Of a DNA stretch of 64,000 nt, positions 33,990 through 48,494 are shown piece by piece. Under the pieces are notes generated by a model. That model did no database searches. It had not been told where the DNA came from and was given only the letters and a program-made list of their open reading frames with translations. This DNA is from Doryteuthis pealeii (lineage: Eukaryota; Mollusca; Cephalopoda; Myopsida; Loliginidae). Numbering within the stretch: position 1 is the first letter of the stretch; each line of letters starts with the position of its first letter. A program made the position numbers and the translations under genes. The stretch lies in assembly GCA_023376005.1 (NCBI GenBank), contig CM042151.1:80262917-80326916 (forward strand), written 5' to 3'.

Positions 33990-36530
33990 TATCCTGAAAA
34001 ACATTAACGTTACATTTATTGTCCCTTCCTATCTTGATCAATACATGTTCAATCTTGATACTTTCTTTGACAAACCTTTTCTATTGATTTCTAAGAAGAA
34101 ATTGTTATAAGCCTTAAAATTCTAAATAATGAGTTTTTTTTTAGTTCCTAAATACATAAAAAAAACGGCCATGTTTCCAAAATATTTGAGCAAAATTGAA
34201 CAAAATAATAGTTTAAAATGTATTAAAAATCATTTGCATATGTAATATCATAATTTTTTATGTTACTACTTTTCGACTTAGACAAAAATTTGACCTTAAA
34301 TATTCAATCTAATTAATTTTAATTCGTTTTTAAAATGAAAATAAGTGAATAAATTGGCAGTGCCTAATCTAAAAATTTGAAATTTGAAACTTAGAATTAG
34401 GCATTTCATACTTTAAATGAATTTAATTAGGTATATAAATTGTTTCCTCAAAAGCATCTATGATTGTCACAAACTGTAATGTTTATTTTAAAGAATTTCG
34501 TTTTATTTCCATTGAATCAGTTTGATTGAAACTATTCAGTAATTAATTTAAAAAGGGCTTCCCTTCTCAAGACAAGGTTTCTTAAGGTAAAAGGTTTTTA
34601 CGCACTGCTGGTTTGTAATGAAAACAAACCAACATTATATTTAAATAAATATAAATAATTTAGTAATTTTTCTGTTCATAGTGTATTTTAAATACACTAT
34701 GTAATTAAAAAAAAATGTAAAAGTTTCTTAATAGAAATCAATAGTTACCATGAAAATACGTCAGGTGATCAGTTTAGGCCATATTGAAGGGAGAAAAAGC
34801 GTAAATATTTTTGAACTTTAAAAAAAAAATCTCGCAGAAAAGAAATAACGAATATAAAGAGTGGTTACAACCCCCCCCCAAAAAAAAACCCCCAGTTAAT
34901 TCAAAGATCAAATTATGCGATTGGAGAAAAATTACTCACCGTTATCTTGAAAAATAAGTAAAGCAGTCGTTTTTTTTAAGGTTCAATTTCTTTATTGATA
35001 TTCTTTAGCAGAATTCTGTATTTATGGTTCTTTTACTAAAAAGCTCTCGCATTGGAACTTATAAAAATCCGATATAATTATTCAGACCCTTATCTTTATA
35101 GGAAAAATATAAAAATTGTTTTTTGTCAGTTCATTTTTTTCATAAAATAAAATAGGGGTGGGGGAGAACCTCGTAAAAAATATTCAATAATTTTAGGACG
35201 GTCAAAAGGTAACGGACCATTAATTAATTTTTCATAGATTTTTTAGGTTTTTAGCTACGTTAAATTTCAATTGATTTAACGTTGCAAAAATGTAAACATT
35301 GTTTTTCGTTCCTAATTTTCATTATTTCTGTAAGCTGAAAAAAATTTAATAAAATTATCAGGAGTTTGTTTAATGTTTTTGTTTTTTTCTTTTGAATGGA
35401 CAAAACATTTTCCAGATAATATTAACATTTATGCAAGTTTCATAGTGTTAAATATAGGGGGCTAAATTTCACAAGGAAAATTGGTGGTACCTAGTGATCA
35501 TATACTTTCCTATTTTAGTGTACTGTTAAGACGTGTACTGTAGCGGTTTAGAAATAAAATCTCTGCAATTTTAAAAGATCAAAGATAACACACACACACA
35601 CACAATTTCATTTTGCTTTAAAATATCGGAAAATTTTTAAAAAATTAACCGAAAAAAATTTTTTTTTCAATATCTTGCAGAAATAATATTACATAGGCAC
35701 TGCCAATTTGTCGTGTGCTTTTCATTTTCAAAACGAATAAAAATGAATTAAATCGATTATTTAAAAAACATATCATGTGTAATAATATTATTTTGCATAT
35801 TATGTGTAGTAATAATATTATTTTGAATTTTTAAAATTAGGTATTAAAAATGTATTAAAAATAAATTACATGTGTAATACACATGTAATTTATTTTTAAT
35901 ACATTTTAATTTAAAATGTATTAAAAATAAATTATATGTGTAATAATAATATTATTTTGCATTTTTTTAAAAATTATCGATATAATTAATTTTCATTTGT
36001 TTTGAAAATGAAAAGCACATGACAAATTGTCAGTGCCTAATGCAAGTATTTTCGGTCAACAGATTTATTTTTCAATTTATGAATAACAAACTAACACACA
36101 AAGCAAAAGATTTGATTAATACAATAAAATTAAATCTTAAGCACGTTTTTTTTTTGTGTTTTTTCTTTTCAAATTTTTTATATGATTTTTTAACGCTTGC
36201 TTCGTTCGCGACTGTCTTTTCTTTTTATCGCACGTGCTACCATGTAGTGTTTTTTTTAATAAAAACATTTCCACGTGTGGTTTCGATTTTCCGTGGCCTC
36301 AAAGAATGGAACGCGAGGCAGTATTAAGCCGAAAATATGTTTTTATACAAGACTTTTCTCGCAATTTATTCATTCTTTATAATAATGATATAAAATCTCG
36401 TTCATTTTTTTTATGTGCTTTAATTTGATTTTGTCGCGCCTCGTAAAATTTTGCGAGGGGTTGTTGAATGTAATCCTTTTTTTTTTTAAGATAAATATTT
36501 TGAAAACAAAGAAAATAAATGAAGGTTTTA
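33990..36530. other. Left-arm intron-like sequence (unit 4')
   Basis: Mirror of the unit 4 intron. Includes dispersed repeat pieces at about 34,185-34,390, 35,200-35,490 and 35,690-36,010, a (CA)n at 35,589-35,605 and a nearly perfect ~60-bp hairpin centred near 35,887. The open frame at 36,019-36,327 has no homology signal. Confidence 0.5.
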
Positions 36531-36531
36531 C

Positions 36532-36715
36532 TCACTTGTTTCATCAGATTTAAACGGAAGAAACGATAAAAAAAAGTCAGATATGAACGGAAGAAACGAT
36601 AAAAAAAAGTCACTTTAAATAAACTAATATTTGCTGGGTTAAATTTTCTTATAAAATCAAACTTACTTTTTCTACGGTCGATGCAAAATGTCCTCTAAAA
36701 ATGTCAAGGGAGATA
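36532..36715 (-). other. Putative exon 1 region, left-arm copy (unit 4')
   Basis: Inverted copy of 56,881-57,061, including the 33-bp tandem repeat around CGTTTCTTCCG and the GTGAGT donor on the minus strand (near 36,535). Both arms also carry a 78-codon frame across this region, which spans the proposed donor and is probably not protein. Confidence 0.4.
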
Positions 36716-37489
36716 ACTCTGAAAGCATAAGCTTTTTGGGGAAGGTTATCCCATCGTGGTGTAAGTGTTAGAAAGCTAGTCTTACTAATTCATTACTATT
36801 GAAGTATGCTCAATACTATTCAATAGCGAGTCCATACTTGTGACCTTATGTCATATCATACCCGGGTATGCGTTGGGTAAATAGTACGTTTTAATTGAGG
36901 AACCAAGCACCGTTAATGCAATTTCTCATTCTTTAAAAACAAAAACCGGTAAAATAGAACAATTTCCTCGTAAATTCCTACCATAAAATAAACTGAACCC
37001 TCATTTTATGTCCGTGTTTTTGCAATAAATGTTTTATTTTTCTTGCACCCGTTATTTTACAATATTAATATATATTCTTTATTCTTTATTCTTTAACAAA
37101 TAAAGAAAATATATTTAGTATTGTAAAATGACGGGTGCAAGAAAAATAAAACATTTATTGCAAAAACACAGACATAAAATGAGGGTTCAGTTTATTTTAT
37201 GGTAGGAATTTACGAGGAAATTGTTCTTTTTTAGCAAAAAAAAAAACTACGAAGAAATTGTATTCCTATTTTACTGTGGTGGACAAAATGTTTTTAAAAT
37301 TCTATTGTATTTTCTATAATTAGATATCATTAGGAATTGTATTTTAAAAATTGTTAAAATATTTTGTGCATTGTAGAAGTATAACAAATTTAATGCACAT
37401 AAATTTGAATTCTATGGAAATGGATATTTCACACATTCTCTATGCAAAATACTTCAAGCATAGCATTTTTTATTTCTCTGAATGTTTGA
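36716..37489. other. Left-arm sequence with a nested hairpin
   Basis: From about 36,957 to 37,228 a ~130-bp block with TTTTATGTCCGTGTTTTTGC and CTTGCACCCGTTATTTTACA is followed by its own inverted copy, centred near 37,090, so the arm contains a smaller palindrome. Mirror copy at 56,370-56,645. Confidence 0.7.
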
Positions 37490-37975
37490 GATGAGGCTTG
37501 ATGATTAGTATTATCTGCGTTATTCCTCATCTTCATTGTTATCTGTACAACGTTTCAGCCAATATGCCCTCTGGCCTTCTTCAGGTATTTCTTGTCGGAC
37601 TCGGGAACCTTCATTTCGAACTCAGGAACTTTCTTGTCATAGTCGGAAACCTGCTTTTCGTAATCGGGAGCCATCACAGAACTTTGAACGTAACCCTTTA
37701 TTCAGTCCACTGGGGTATCCTGTTCTCATTCTGCTAACCATAGCTGGGGTAGGAGCTGTGTTAATTATTATTCTACGTTACTGCCTCTACTCAGGATTGA
37801 ACCCGGAATCCAGAGAAACTGTCACTTAGAACTGTCTTAACCTAACTACCTTATCCACTAGGCCATGTGTCCAATTGAAATACCTGAAGAAGGCCGGAGG
37901 GCATATCGGCCGAAAAACGTTGTACAGATAACAATGAAAATGAGGAGAATAGTTCGAATAACGCAGATAATAGTA
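37490..37975 (-). mobile_element. Foldback element FB, long form with tRNA-like insert (left arm)
   Basis: Terminal ~100 bp (37,511-37,609 and 37,871-37,975) are inverted copies containing TTATCTGTACAACGTTT and CTTCTTCAGGTATTTC. The interior, read on minus, contains a tRNA-like head: CCTAGTGGATAAGGTAGTTA (box A-like) and TTCCGGGTTCAATCCTGAG (box B), about 37,790-37,866. It appears to be a SINE-like unit inside, or fused to, the foldback element. Confidence 0.7.
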
Positions 37976-40030
37976 AGCATTTTTTAGATATGAAATAAAA
38001 ACCTCTGTATCTGACTATAATGGATGGAGTACCATCATTAGCACAAGCCATTCTATTTTTGAGTGGAATATCACATTTTTAAAAAAATAAGCAGTACCCA
38101 ATCTACATATGGACTAGTATAGGCTATATTTATTGTATTGGGATTTAGTGGAATGTTCCTGTGTCAGGGGACAGGAAGTTGAATGATTAACCGTCTTTAA
38201 CAGGTTAGAAGGATTCAGCCTGGGTTAAGGGCCTCTTAATTTAGGTTGTTAAGAGACTACAGACTAAATCCCATCAGTGAGGGAGCATAAAGCTCTAAGA
38301 ACTTTCAGAGAAGACACTCCCCAGGGAGAAATAGAACTGTAAGTACAACTTAGTACTTGTGTACAACATTGTTTGGCTGACTTCTGAAGACGGTCGGAAA
38401 ATCAAAACGGAAAGTTTTTTGGTGGTACCCAATGACAGTTTAACTACAGTCTATGAATTAATATTTTGCAAATTGTGTTACGGTTTTAGGGGATTAAGGT
38501 TGTTTTTAATTACGTATTGCTTAAAAAAAATAAACATCAAAAACTCCAAATTACTATATGTTGAAAAATATTTTTTTAAACTAAGTTTAATTGAAATTAT
38601 ACATGCAATACTAACACAAACAACTGTCTCAATAATAGATTCAATAATTAATTTTACTCTATCATAAATTATGTTTATGTGAAATTCATACAGGGGAACC
38701 AGGAAAGCCCTTGTCTGCTTCCCCACAAAGCTCAGCTGAAAAGATTTTTCTCTTTCCGTTTCTTGTCCCAGGAGTGGGAGGTCACATCTGTTTCTGGTCA
38801 AAACCCGGAACTTTTCCAGGGTCATTCGTCAGTTAATTGCTGGCACCAAACTTTAACCTTTGTTCTTATTTCTTTTCTTCTCTTTCTCCAAAAAAGCCAA
38901 TTACCATTTTGTTTTCAATCCCCAAATTCCCTGTAGACCACAATAATTATGCTACACTTTGAATCACATGTAAATTCTGGTCAGTACACATGGCATGAAT
39001 AGAATTTTTTTTTTCAATATATATTTGCATATGTACTATTTTTAAAGAGAAATCTGTAAATCTGGGGATGCACATATTTTTTAAGTGATGAGTTTCTTTC
39101 GCGTATGTTTACAGATTTGTCTTGTAAATTTGGTTCCTCTGTAAATGCTAAGAGAGAGAGAGAGAGGAGAGAGAAGCAGAGAGGAGGAGAGAGACAGAGA
39201 GACATACATACAACACACTATATTTCCAGGGTGCATACAAATAGGCGCATAAGCTTGAAAAGGATTTTGTTTAAATAATTTAAGTTAAGCATAGATTATT
39301 GACAAACCTGTAGAAATAAGGGGCCATTGGCTTTAAATCAGAGCAAAGTCAGGTAGATTTCTATTGGAAAATACCAGACCATTGTAACCCTTGACCCCAA
39401 AGGTGGGAATCTCGCATGTCATGTGATTTAGTTAGTTTAGGATCAGTTTTCAACCAACATGAATGCAGAGCAGACGGGCTACTGTGTGGTTGCTAACTCC
39501 ACGCATGAATAAGGACGCGGCCAGAAATAAATCTTTGATCAAGGAAAGAAGTCTTTTAGTTAATTAATTGCATGATTTAAAAGAAGCCTTAGTTAAGATG
39601 AAACAGCCAAGACAAAACTTTGAAGAAGTTGGAAGATATAATACAACGGATGACGATCATGGCAAGCACTAGAAAAGAAGAAGCAAGTAAGTCACAACCT
39701 CAACTCAACTCTGTCTCTGTCCTCTGTATCCACACAAGTCTCTCTCCAAATAATGGTGCGATGGGCTATATACACAATTTCAAACATCTGACACGTGTCA
39801 CACATATAACTAAATCTACTAAAAAAAAAAAAATCAATCCTCTCCTTCTCTCTTAATAATTTTTCTAATCATAAAACTACTCAAAATGATTTCCCAGATT
39901 GGTTCATTGTATGCTTGGATAGATTGGGACACCTGAAATCCTGGGAGTATACTGTGTCCGAAATGTTGTGCTTTTACATACCTACAATAAGATGCGTGGA
40001 CAACAGTCTGAAGACAACAAAAATTATCCT
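37976..40030. other. Left-arm intergenic sequence
   Basis: Mirror of 53,572-55,616. A degraded (GA)n tract at 39,148-39,200 corresponds to a clean (CT)n on the right. From 39,300 to 39,720 the sequence is GC-richer, with an AATAAATCTTTGATCAAGG segment that may derive from an LTR. Another foldback-related end (ACTGTTGTCCACGCATCTT complement) lies near 39,960-40,010. Confidence 0.4.
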
Positions 40031-40267
40031 GACCATATGATCTTATGGCACCCTTTTTGTGATTTTGACTCGTGGGACACTTTTCTCATTTACACTGTAA
40101 ATCCCGGTTGTTGTTAGGGTTTAGGGTTAGGGGTTAGGGTTATAATTAAAAAAAAAAAACTCTAAAAATCATCTGTTAACAATTAACCGGATTTTGACGG
40201 TGTAAATGGAAAAAAATGTCCCCACGAATTGAAATGCTCAAAAGGGGTGCCTTAAGGTCATATGGTC
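40031..40267. mobile_element. MITE family A, left-arm copy
   Basis: Ends GACCATATGATCTTATGGCA and the complement of TGCCTTAAGGTCATATGGTC. The centre has TTAGGGTTTAGGGTTAGGGG, a telomere-like run. Mirror at 53,333-53,571. Confidence 0.8.
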
Positions 40268-40504
40268 CAATTATTCAACAATTTTACATATGATTTTCTT
40301 TTAAAACACTGATGCCATTGGATTTTCATCTCATGAGACAAGTCCGATTGAGAGATAGGAGCTTCACAGAATTGCTTTTACTCTCTGTAATTTCTTGTGA
40401 AAACTCAATAAAACTCTACATTTCCCTTATGTATGTTTCAATACCTAATTCTGACTCTGTCTGCATTGTGCATATTTTGAAAGTACAGAAAGCACAATCC
40501 ACAA

Positions 40505-42346
<1,842 letters not shown>

Positions 42347-42488
42347 CTGTGAATTAAAAAGAATATTATTAAGAAGAACATCATTATGTATTATTTACAA
42401 TTATATATTCATAATAGTTTTTGTTTCGAATAAATTCCGAATGTTTTATATCTGAATGTTCACTTATTAAATAAATTTTATTTAGACA

Positions 42489-42636
42489 TGCATCAACTAC
42501 TCTCCCTCAATCTATGGGTAAATAGTAGGGTTGACTGGGCTCTTTAACACCATGGCTAGGTAACCAGTCTAGGAGAAAAAAACATTAATTCCCACTTAAT
42601 AATTGACCTTGTGTTGCATCCTGCTCATGGAGGGTT
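42489..42636 (+). repeat. SINE-A, 5'-truncated, left-arm copy
   Basis: Begins inside the body (TGCATCAACTACTCTCCC) and ends CTGCTCATGGAGGGTTTC. Mirror at 50,951-51,100, where the tail reads ATATGGAGGGG. Confidence 0.75.
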
Positions 42637-43436
42637 TCTATAAAGATAAGAGTCTGATAACTATTAAAAAAATTGTATAATATACAATGCAGTAGTTTTT
42701 TTTTAGAAAATTAATGAATTCTGAAATAAAAGAGTGCAAAAAATGTCATAATTATTCATTTGAAAACTTTTTTTCTTTTTTAATTGGTTTACTGTTCCAT
42801 ATATCATAAAATCAAACTTACCATTCAAGCACTAAAAATTAAAAATTCTTTAAAAATATTAATATGTGGATTGGACAAATTTTTAGTTCCATGAATTCTA
42901 AAATTCATATGTTTAAATTTAAAGAAAAATTCAATTTGTACACACAAAAAGATTTTTTAACATTAAAAAAAAAAAAATTATTTAAGCACACAAAGATTTT
43001 AAATTCTTAAAAATTAATTAATTTTTTTTTTTCTGACAATTTAATAGAATATTAATACATACATTAAAAAAAGCCAAAGAAAAATTTTTAATTTTATGAC
43101 ATTTTTGGGTACTTTTTATTTCGAATTCATTATTTTTCCAAAAAAAATACTGTGGTTGTATATTATACAACAATTTTTTTTTAATATTAGTCATTCAACT
43201 CTTATCTTTATAGAAAAAAAGTAAGAAATTTTCTGAAATGGGGGGAGTGTAGATCTCAATTAAAAAAATTTTCCCTATATATTTTAAAGAAAAAACTTTT
43301 CAGATTATTTACTCAAAGGTAAATGTTTATGGATTTCGTGAAAATCTGACTATTTTGATTTTCATAGAAAATTTTTTAATAATATATAGATATATATAAT
43401 ATATCAGCTATGTTAATTATTAAATATAGATTATAG
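42637..43436. other. Left-arm AT-rich sequence
   Basis: Mirror of about 50,140-50,950 (intron-like sequence of unit 3), with increasing disagreement toward 43,430. No gene. Confidence 0.5.
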
Positions 43437-44475
43437 ATAGCCCAACAAACCTGAAACATTTAAGCCTCACCCCTACCACTTATTTCTAGATACCACGCCT
43501 GAAACAAAACTTTTTTTTCACACATCATCAGGCGTTTGTCCTCCCTACACCCACCTCGCCCTTCCCTCTCCTTCCCATTTCACCCCTTTCGCCACATCCA
43601 GAGACAACACATCCCTCTCAAACGCCACAATCAAACAACCTCCACTTCATCTTCCTACTGACAAGTCACCTCTAACTTGTCGCCTTACACCTCATGACGC
43701 GCACAGGCGCTCCCCATCGTCGGATCCCCCAACTAATTGAATAACTCCTTACTCTCTTTTTTGCCTGAGATTCAAAAAACAACGTCCATCACAACACACC
43801 CCTCTTTTACTTTCGTTTATTCACTATTTGGCTTAAACAATAAGATACCCGCCTCCCCGCCCTCGCCCCCACCCCCAACACCGAAAATGGCGGTACCACC
43901 CCATCACCACCCGCCCCGGCTCAGGCACTCAATAACTCGCTCTCTACCGCCCGGTTTCCTCCCCACCCTCCACTCCCCACAACCAACCCCATCAGTATCC
44001 CACTTCTCACTCTACTCTACCCACCATAAAACAAACTTCCCACATCTTTCCTAGAATATATAGATATCCACTGTTTTTAAATTTTTTTTTGGGGGGGGTA
44101 TCGCAGCACCACCGACTTCCCTACCAACTAGAGAGAATCCCCCCACACCACCACGCCATCCTCCCTCGCTTAACAAACACCGACTCTGCAATCAAACTCC
44201 ACCGCACTTCCCCTTCACCCCTCCACCTCCACCCAAAACGAATTAAAAATTAATTAAATCGAATTAATTTAGGTCAAATTTCATAGATATAATCAATAAG
44301 TAGTAACATAATGGACATAAAACACACCCCTCCCACCCACAACCCCCCAAAGCCCCACACACCTCCACCAAAATCACTCACCCCCCCCCCCCACTTCCCC
44401 CCACATCACCACCCCTCTTCTCATCTCTCACCACCCCTACCTCACCTCTCCAACACCCCCGCACTCCCTCCTTTT
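43437..44475. other. C/A-rich block, probable corrupted copy of the mirrored sequence
   Basis: About 1.04 kb of CCACCACCCC-, CTCACC- and ACACCCC-rich sequence, unlike anything else in the window. At its mirror position the right arm has only about 0.62 kb of ordinary AT-rich sequence (49,515-50,140). Islands inside the block still match that sequence, for example AATTAATTAAATCGAATTAA and AATAAGTAGTAACATAATGG near 44,245-44,315, which align to the complement of 49,600-49,670. The 105-codon Pro/His-rich frame at 43,737-44,054 is therefore not a gene. Confidence 0.8.
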
Positions 44476-46971
44476 TAGAGATCAATTTCGAATAGCGATC
44501 GGGCCATAAAAACGTTCTCTAACAATACAATCAAAATAATCGAGCATGGTATACAAAATTATGTATATTAGCGATTTTAAAAGTTTACCAAAAATCCAGA
44601 GAATTATTTTAGTCAAACAAGAAAAAACATCTTTTTAGGCTCCCCCCCCTCCAATTTTTTGAGAGAAAAATATCGATGTCTGGATTTTTCCTTTTAAAGG
44701 TAATGCCAATTAATATGTATCGGAAATGATAAAAAAGAATCTAAAAAATTATTTATTCATTCTTTTTTTTTACATTTTATTTCTGTTCTTCGGTATTATT
44801 TTTCTCATAGAATATTCCTTAAAATTTTTTTTTCTATTACAACTTCGGTCCTTTTATATCTTTTTATTTCTAACTTGTTAATTAGTATCAAACACTGACA
44901 ACTCGCGAGAATTTTACAGGCGCCCCCCAAAAGAGGGGGGTGGGGGGTAAAAATTAATGACCTGAAAATAGAGAAAGTTTTAAAAGAAATAATTAATGCA
45001 ATTATAAAGTTCATTTATTGATATCACAACAGAAAATTTCAGTTAAAATCCGATAATTCCTGTTTTTTGGGTAAATTATTTTCTGTAGGGGCGGGGGGCT
45101 AATTCATTTTGTCAAAACAGCATTTAGCGTTAATTTTGGGTATACCTAGTTTAACAACATTTAACTGAAATATTTTTTTAATATAAGATTTTTTTCCAAT
45201 TTTCTTAAATTAAAATTAATTTTCTTTAAAAGACAAGTTTAAGAGAGATAGTTTGGTTGGTTCGGTAAATTGACAAAACTACCCTTTATGCTTTATCTTT
45301 CATGTCTTATTTGCGCGGAAACGGCTTAAAATAGCTTTTTCGCTTAAACTTATTTCTAATCAAACTATAAGTTATAAAAGATAGGTAAAAATAATAAAAT
45401 AATAAACAATAAAAAGAAATAAACAGAAAGTATTGAATTTTTGAGAATAGGCCTGTTAGTTCGGTCCAGTAAAATGAAAGCCTAAAAGCAAGGTTTTTCT
45501 ATTTTACCGGACCGGCTACTAGGCTATTCTAAAACAATGCACATATAATGCTTTTTGATTTCTGACAGTGGACTAGAAAGAAATAATATTATTTTTTACA
45601 TTCTTTTTATTTCTCGTCGTTGTCATAACGTTTTAAGTAAAAATGAACAATTAAATCATGTATTATTCTATGAAGTTTTGCGCATGGAGGATTCTTGTCA
45701 AAGGTTGTCAAACTCTGGTAAAATTCCGTAAGAAAGTTGTTTGTTTCAATAAGAAAAAAAGCAGTCATACGGGTTTAGTTTATGCGCAATCGGTGAACCT
45801 TTAACTTTGACAAGAAGAGAGAAACATTTCTAAACCAAAAATTTAAATTGATGTTTTTGTATTACTTTTTTCCATGTTTTCTTTTGAATGATTAAGGCAG
45901 TGCTACAATTACGAAAAAACAGAAGAAAATAAATATATAAAATTCAAATTACCAAAATTTGTCAGCTGGGTTTAAATTTACTTTTTAAAAGTAAACCAGT
46001 GTTTTACGATCGTTGTGAAATTGTTCCATAAAAGTATGAAAATCCAAGGGAGATATTCTATAAATGAAAACTTTTAACTTAATTAATCTGCCAAAAATTA
46101 AGATGCTTTAAGCTTCTTTGATAATTTCACAAAAACGCTCCCTTTTTTAGTGGTAAGTGGGTAGGTACTGCCCTTGACTATCCCCTGAAGTTGAGGTAAG
46201 TAATTACCTGGTAGATGAAAAGAAAAAGATAACTGAAAGTGCTGTTGTGTGTGTGCTGTGTGATAGAGAAAAGTTTTTGGGAGAGAACTCCTAGCCGGTC
46301 CTTGTAAAATAACAAACCTACTTTTCTTTCACATATCACTGTGAATATTTTTTTTTATATGAAATAATGCATAACGTTAATTCAACACAGATTTACACAA
46401 AGTATTATCCATAATTCTCTTTCATTGATATTTTGTGAAGGATAATATTACAAAAATTCTTCTAATGAAAAATATAATACCGTTAATGATTTGTGTAAAA
46501 ATGTGAATTTACAACTTTTTATGAAAATTGAAGGAAATATAAAAGGTAAAATTTGACTTTCCTGAATTTTTCCAAAGTACGAAGATTGGTATTTTCCACT
46601 ATCAATTGTTAAACACTAAAATTGTAACCTCCCAACCAACCAACCCTAACTTAACAATGAGTTCTTGTTGCATATTTCATGAAACGTAATTGTAATTTTT
46701 TTCATTCCATACACATGTAAAAAGTTGTTTACATGTACGCTTTTATAAGGAAAGACGTTAAACATGAATGCTTGGATGCTAAGCATTTTAGAACCGGCTG
46801 AATAGGGCCTATTCGTAAAGTTTTTGGCATCAAAATATTTCACAAGATAAGAAATCAAATGGAGCATCAGTGAAAATTAAAACTACCAACTGGTATCTGA
46901 CATTAGTTAACATAAATGAAAGTAACTCCTTGTTTGTTTCAACTTTGAGGAAGTGTAATGTTTTGGTCGGC
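44476..46971. other. Innermost left arm
   Basis: Mirror of 47,060-49,510. It contains a ~550-bp dispersed repeat (44,565-45,155) also present at 61,725-62,265, a GGTTCCGG-type hairpin (45,445-45,530) and the left version of unit 3 exon 1 (about 45,870-46,060 minus), whose donor reads GTAATA instead of GTAAGTA. Disagreements with the right arm are mostly single-base deletions. Confidence 0.7.
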
Positions 46972-47059
46972 CCATTTTCATTTACACTGTAATCTAACAT
47001 GAAAAATACAAATTTGTTCAAAAAATACAACTGCATGTTTTAAACATGAATATATAAAA
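46972..47059. other. Palindrome spacer
   Basis: About 88 bp between the left boundary ...GGTCGGC and the right boundary GCCGAC.... It is AT-rich, with no obvious direct or inverted relationship to the arms except a short ATGTTTTAAACAT self-complement. Confidence 0.65.
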
Positions 47060-47979
47060 TGCCGACAAAACATACAGCTTTCCTCAAAGTGAAACAAACA
47101 AGGGAGGTTACTTCATTTATGTAACTAATGTTCAGATTACCAGTTGGTATGTTTTAATTTCACTGATTGCTCCATATTTCTTATCTTGTGAATATTTTGA
47201 TGCCAAAAACTTACGAATAGGCTATTCAGCCGGTTCTAAAAGCTAGCATCCAAGCATTTCATGTTTAACGTCTTTCCTTATAAAAGGTAATGTAAACAAC
47301 TTTTTACATGTGTATGGAATGAAAAAAATTACATTACGTTTTCATGAATATCAACAAGAACTCATTGTTAAGGTTAGGGTTGGGTTTGGGGTTGGGTAGG
47401 GTTACAATTTTATGTTTTAACAATTGATAGTGGAAATAACCATCTTTCTACTTTGGAAAAATTTCATGAAAGTCAAATTTACCTTATTATTTCCTTCAAT
47501 TTTCATAAAAATGTTGTAAAGATTCACATGTTTAATCACAAAGTCATTAACGGTATTTATATTTTCATTTAGAAGAATTTTTATATCTTTATCCTTCACA
47601 AATATCAATATAAATGAATATGAATAAACTTTTGTGTTAAATCTGTGTTGATATTTTTAACGTTATTTGCATTATTCATAATAAAAAAATATTCACAGTG
47701 ATAGTGAAATAAAAGTAGGTTTGTCTATTTTACAAGGACCGGCTAAGGAGTCTCTTCCAAAACTTTTTCTCTATCACACACACACACCACACACTTTCAG
47801 TTATCTTTTTCTTTTCATCTACCAGGTAATTACTTACCTCAACTTCAGGATAGTCCGGGGCAGTACCTACCCACTTACACTAAAAAGGGGGAGGGTTTTG
47901 TGGAAATTATCAAGAAGCTTAAGGATCTTAATTTTTGCAGATTAATTAAGTGAAAAGTTTTCAGTTTATATGAATTATC

Positions 47980-48162
47980 TCCCTTGATTTTCATACTTTT
48001 ATTGGACATTTCACAACGATCGTAAACACTGGGTTTACTTTTAAAAGTAAATTTAAAACCCAGCTTGACAAATTTTGGTTAATTTGAATTTTTATATATT
48101 TTTTCTTCTGTTTTTCTAATGTAGCACTGCCTTAAATCATTCAAAAGAAAACATGGAAAAAA
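47980..48162 (+). other. Putative exon 1 of ZNF unit 3
   Basis: TTATCTCCCTTGATTTTCAT at the start and ACATGGAAAAAA|GTAAGT at 48,163. The sequence after the donor (TTTTTTGTTTAGAAATGTTT, then TTTCTTACGGAATTTTACAG and GTTGACAACC) is close to the unit 1 intron start near 1,145-1,230, which supports a common origin of the units. Confidence 0.5.
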
Positions 48163-48494
48163 GTAAGTACAACGATCATTTAAATTTTTTGTTTAGAAAT
48201 GTTTCTCTCTTCTTGTCTAAGGTTAAGGTTCACCATTGGCATAAACTAAACGTTATGACTGCTTTTTTTTTCTTATTGAAACAAAACAACTTTCTTACGG
48301 AATTTTACAGAGTTGACAACCTTGACAAGAATCCTCCATGCAAAACTCATAGAATAATACATGATTTAATTGTTCATTTTTACCTTTAAAACGTTATGAC
48401 AACGACGAAGAAATAAAAAGAATTTAAAAAATAATTATTATTTTCTTCTAGTCCACTGTCAGAAACTAAAAACATATATGTGCATTTGTTTTAG

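Noticed and set aside
36377..36613. 78-codon frame identical to one at 56,984-57,220
   Set aside because: Identity reflects the palindrome, not selection; the frame crosses a proposed splice donor and consists of a short tandem repeat plus AT-rich sequence.
37498..37829. Overlapping plus-strand frames conserved at 55,759-56,102
   Set aside because: They sit in the foldback element with the tRNA-like insert and are copies through the inverted repeat.
38359..38667. 102-codon frame with a mirror copy
   Set aside because: No domain, AT-rich composition, and the right-arm version is shortened by a one-base difference. Treated as non-coding.
40100..40145. Telomere-like TTAGGG run as an internal telomere or chromosome-fusion mark
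   Set aside because: Only a few imperfect units, located in the loop of a MITE copy that recurs with similar centres, so it belongs to the element.
43737..44054. 105-codon Pro/His/Ser-rich open frame
   Set aside because: It lies in the C/A-rich block that appears to be corrupted sequence of the mirrored arm; its openness follows from the lack of T-rich stops.
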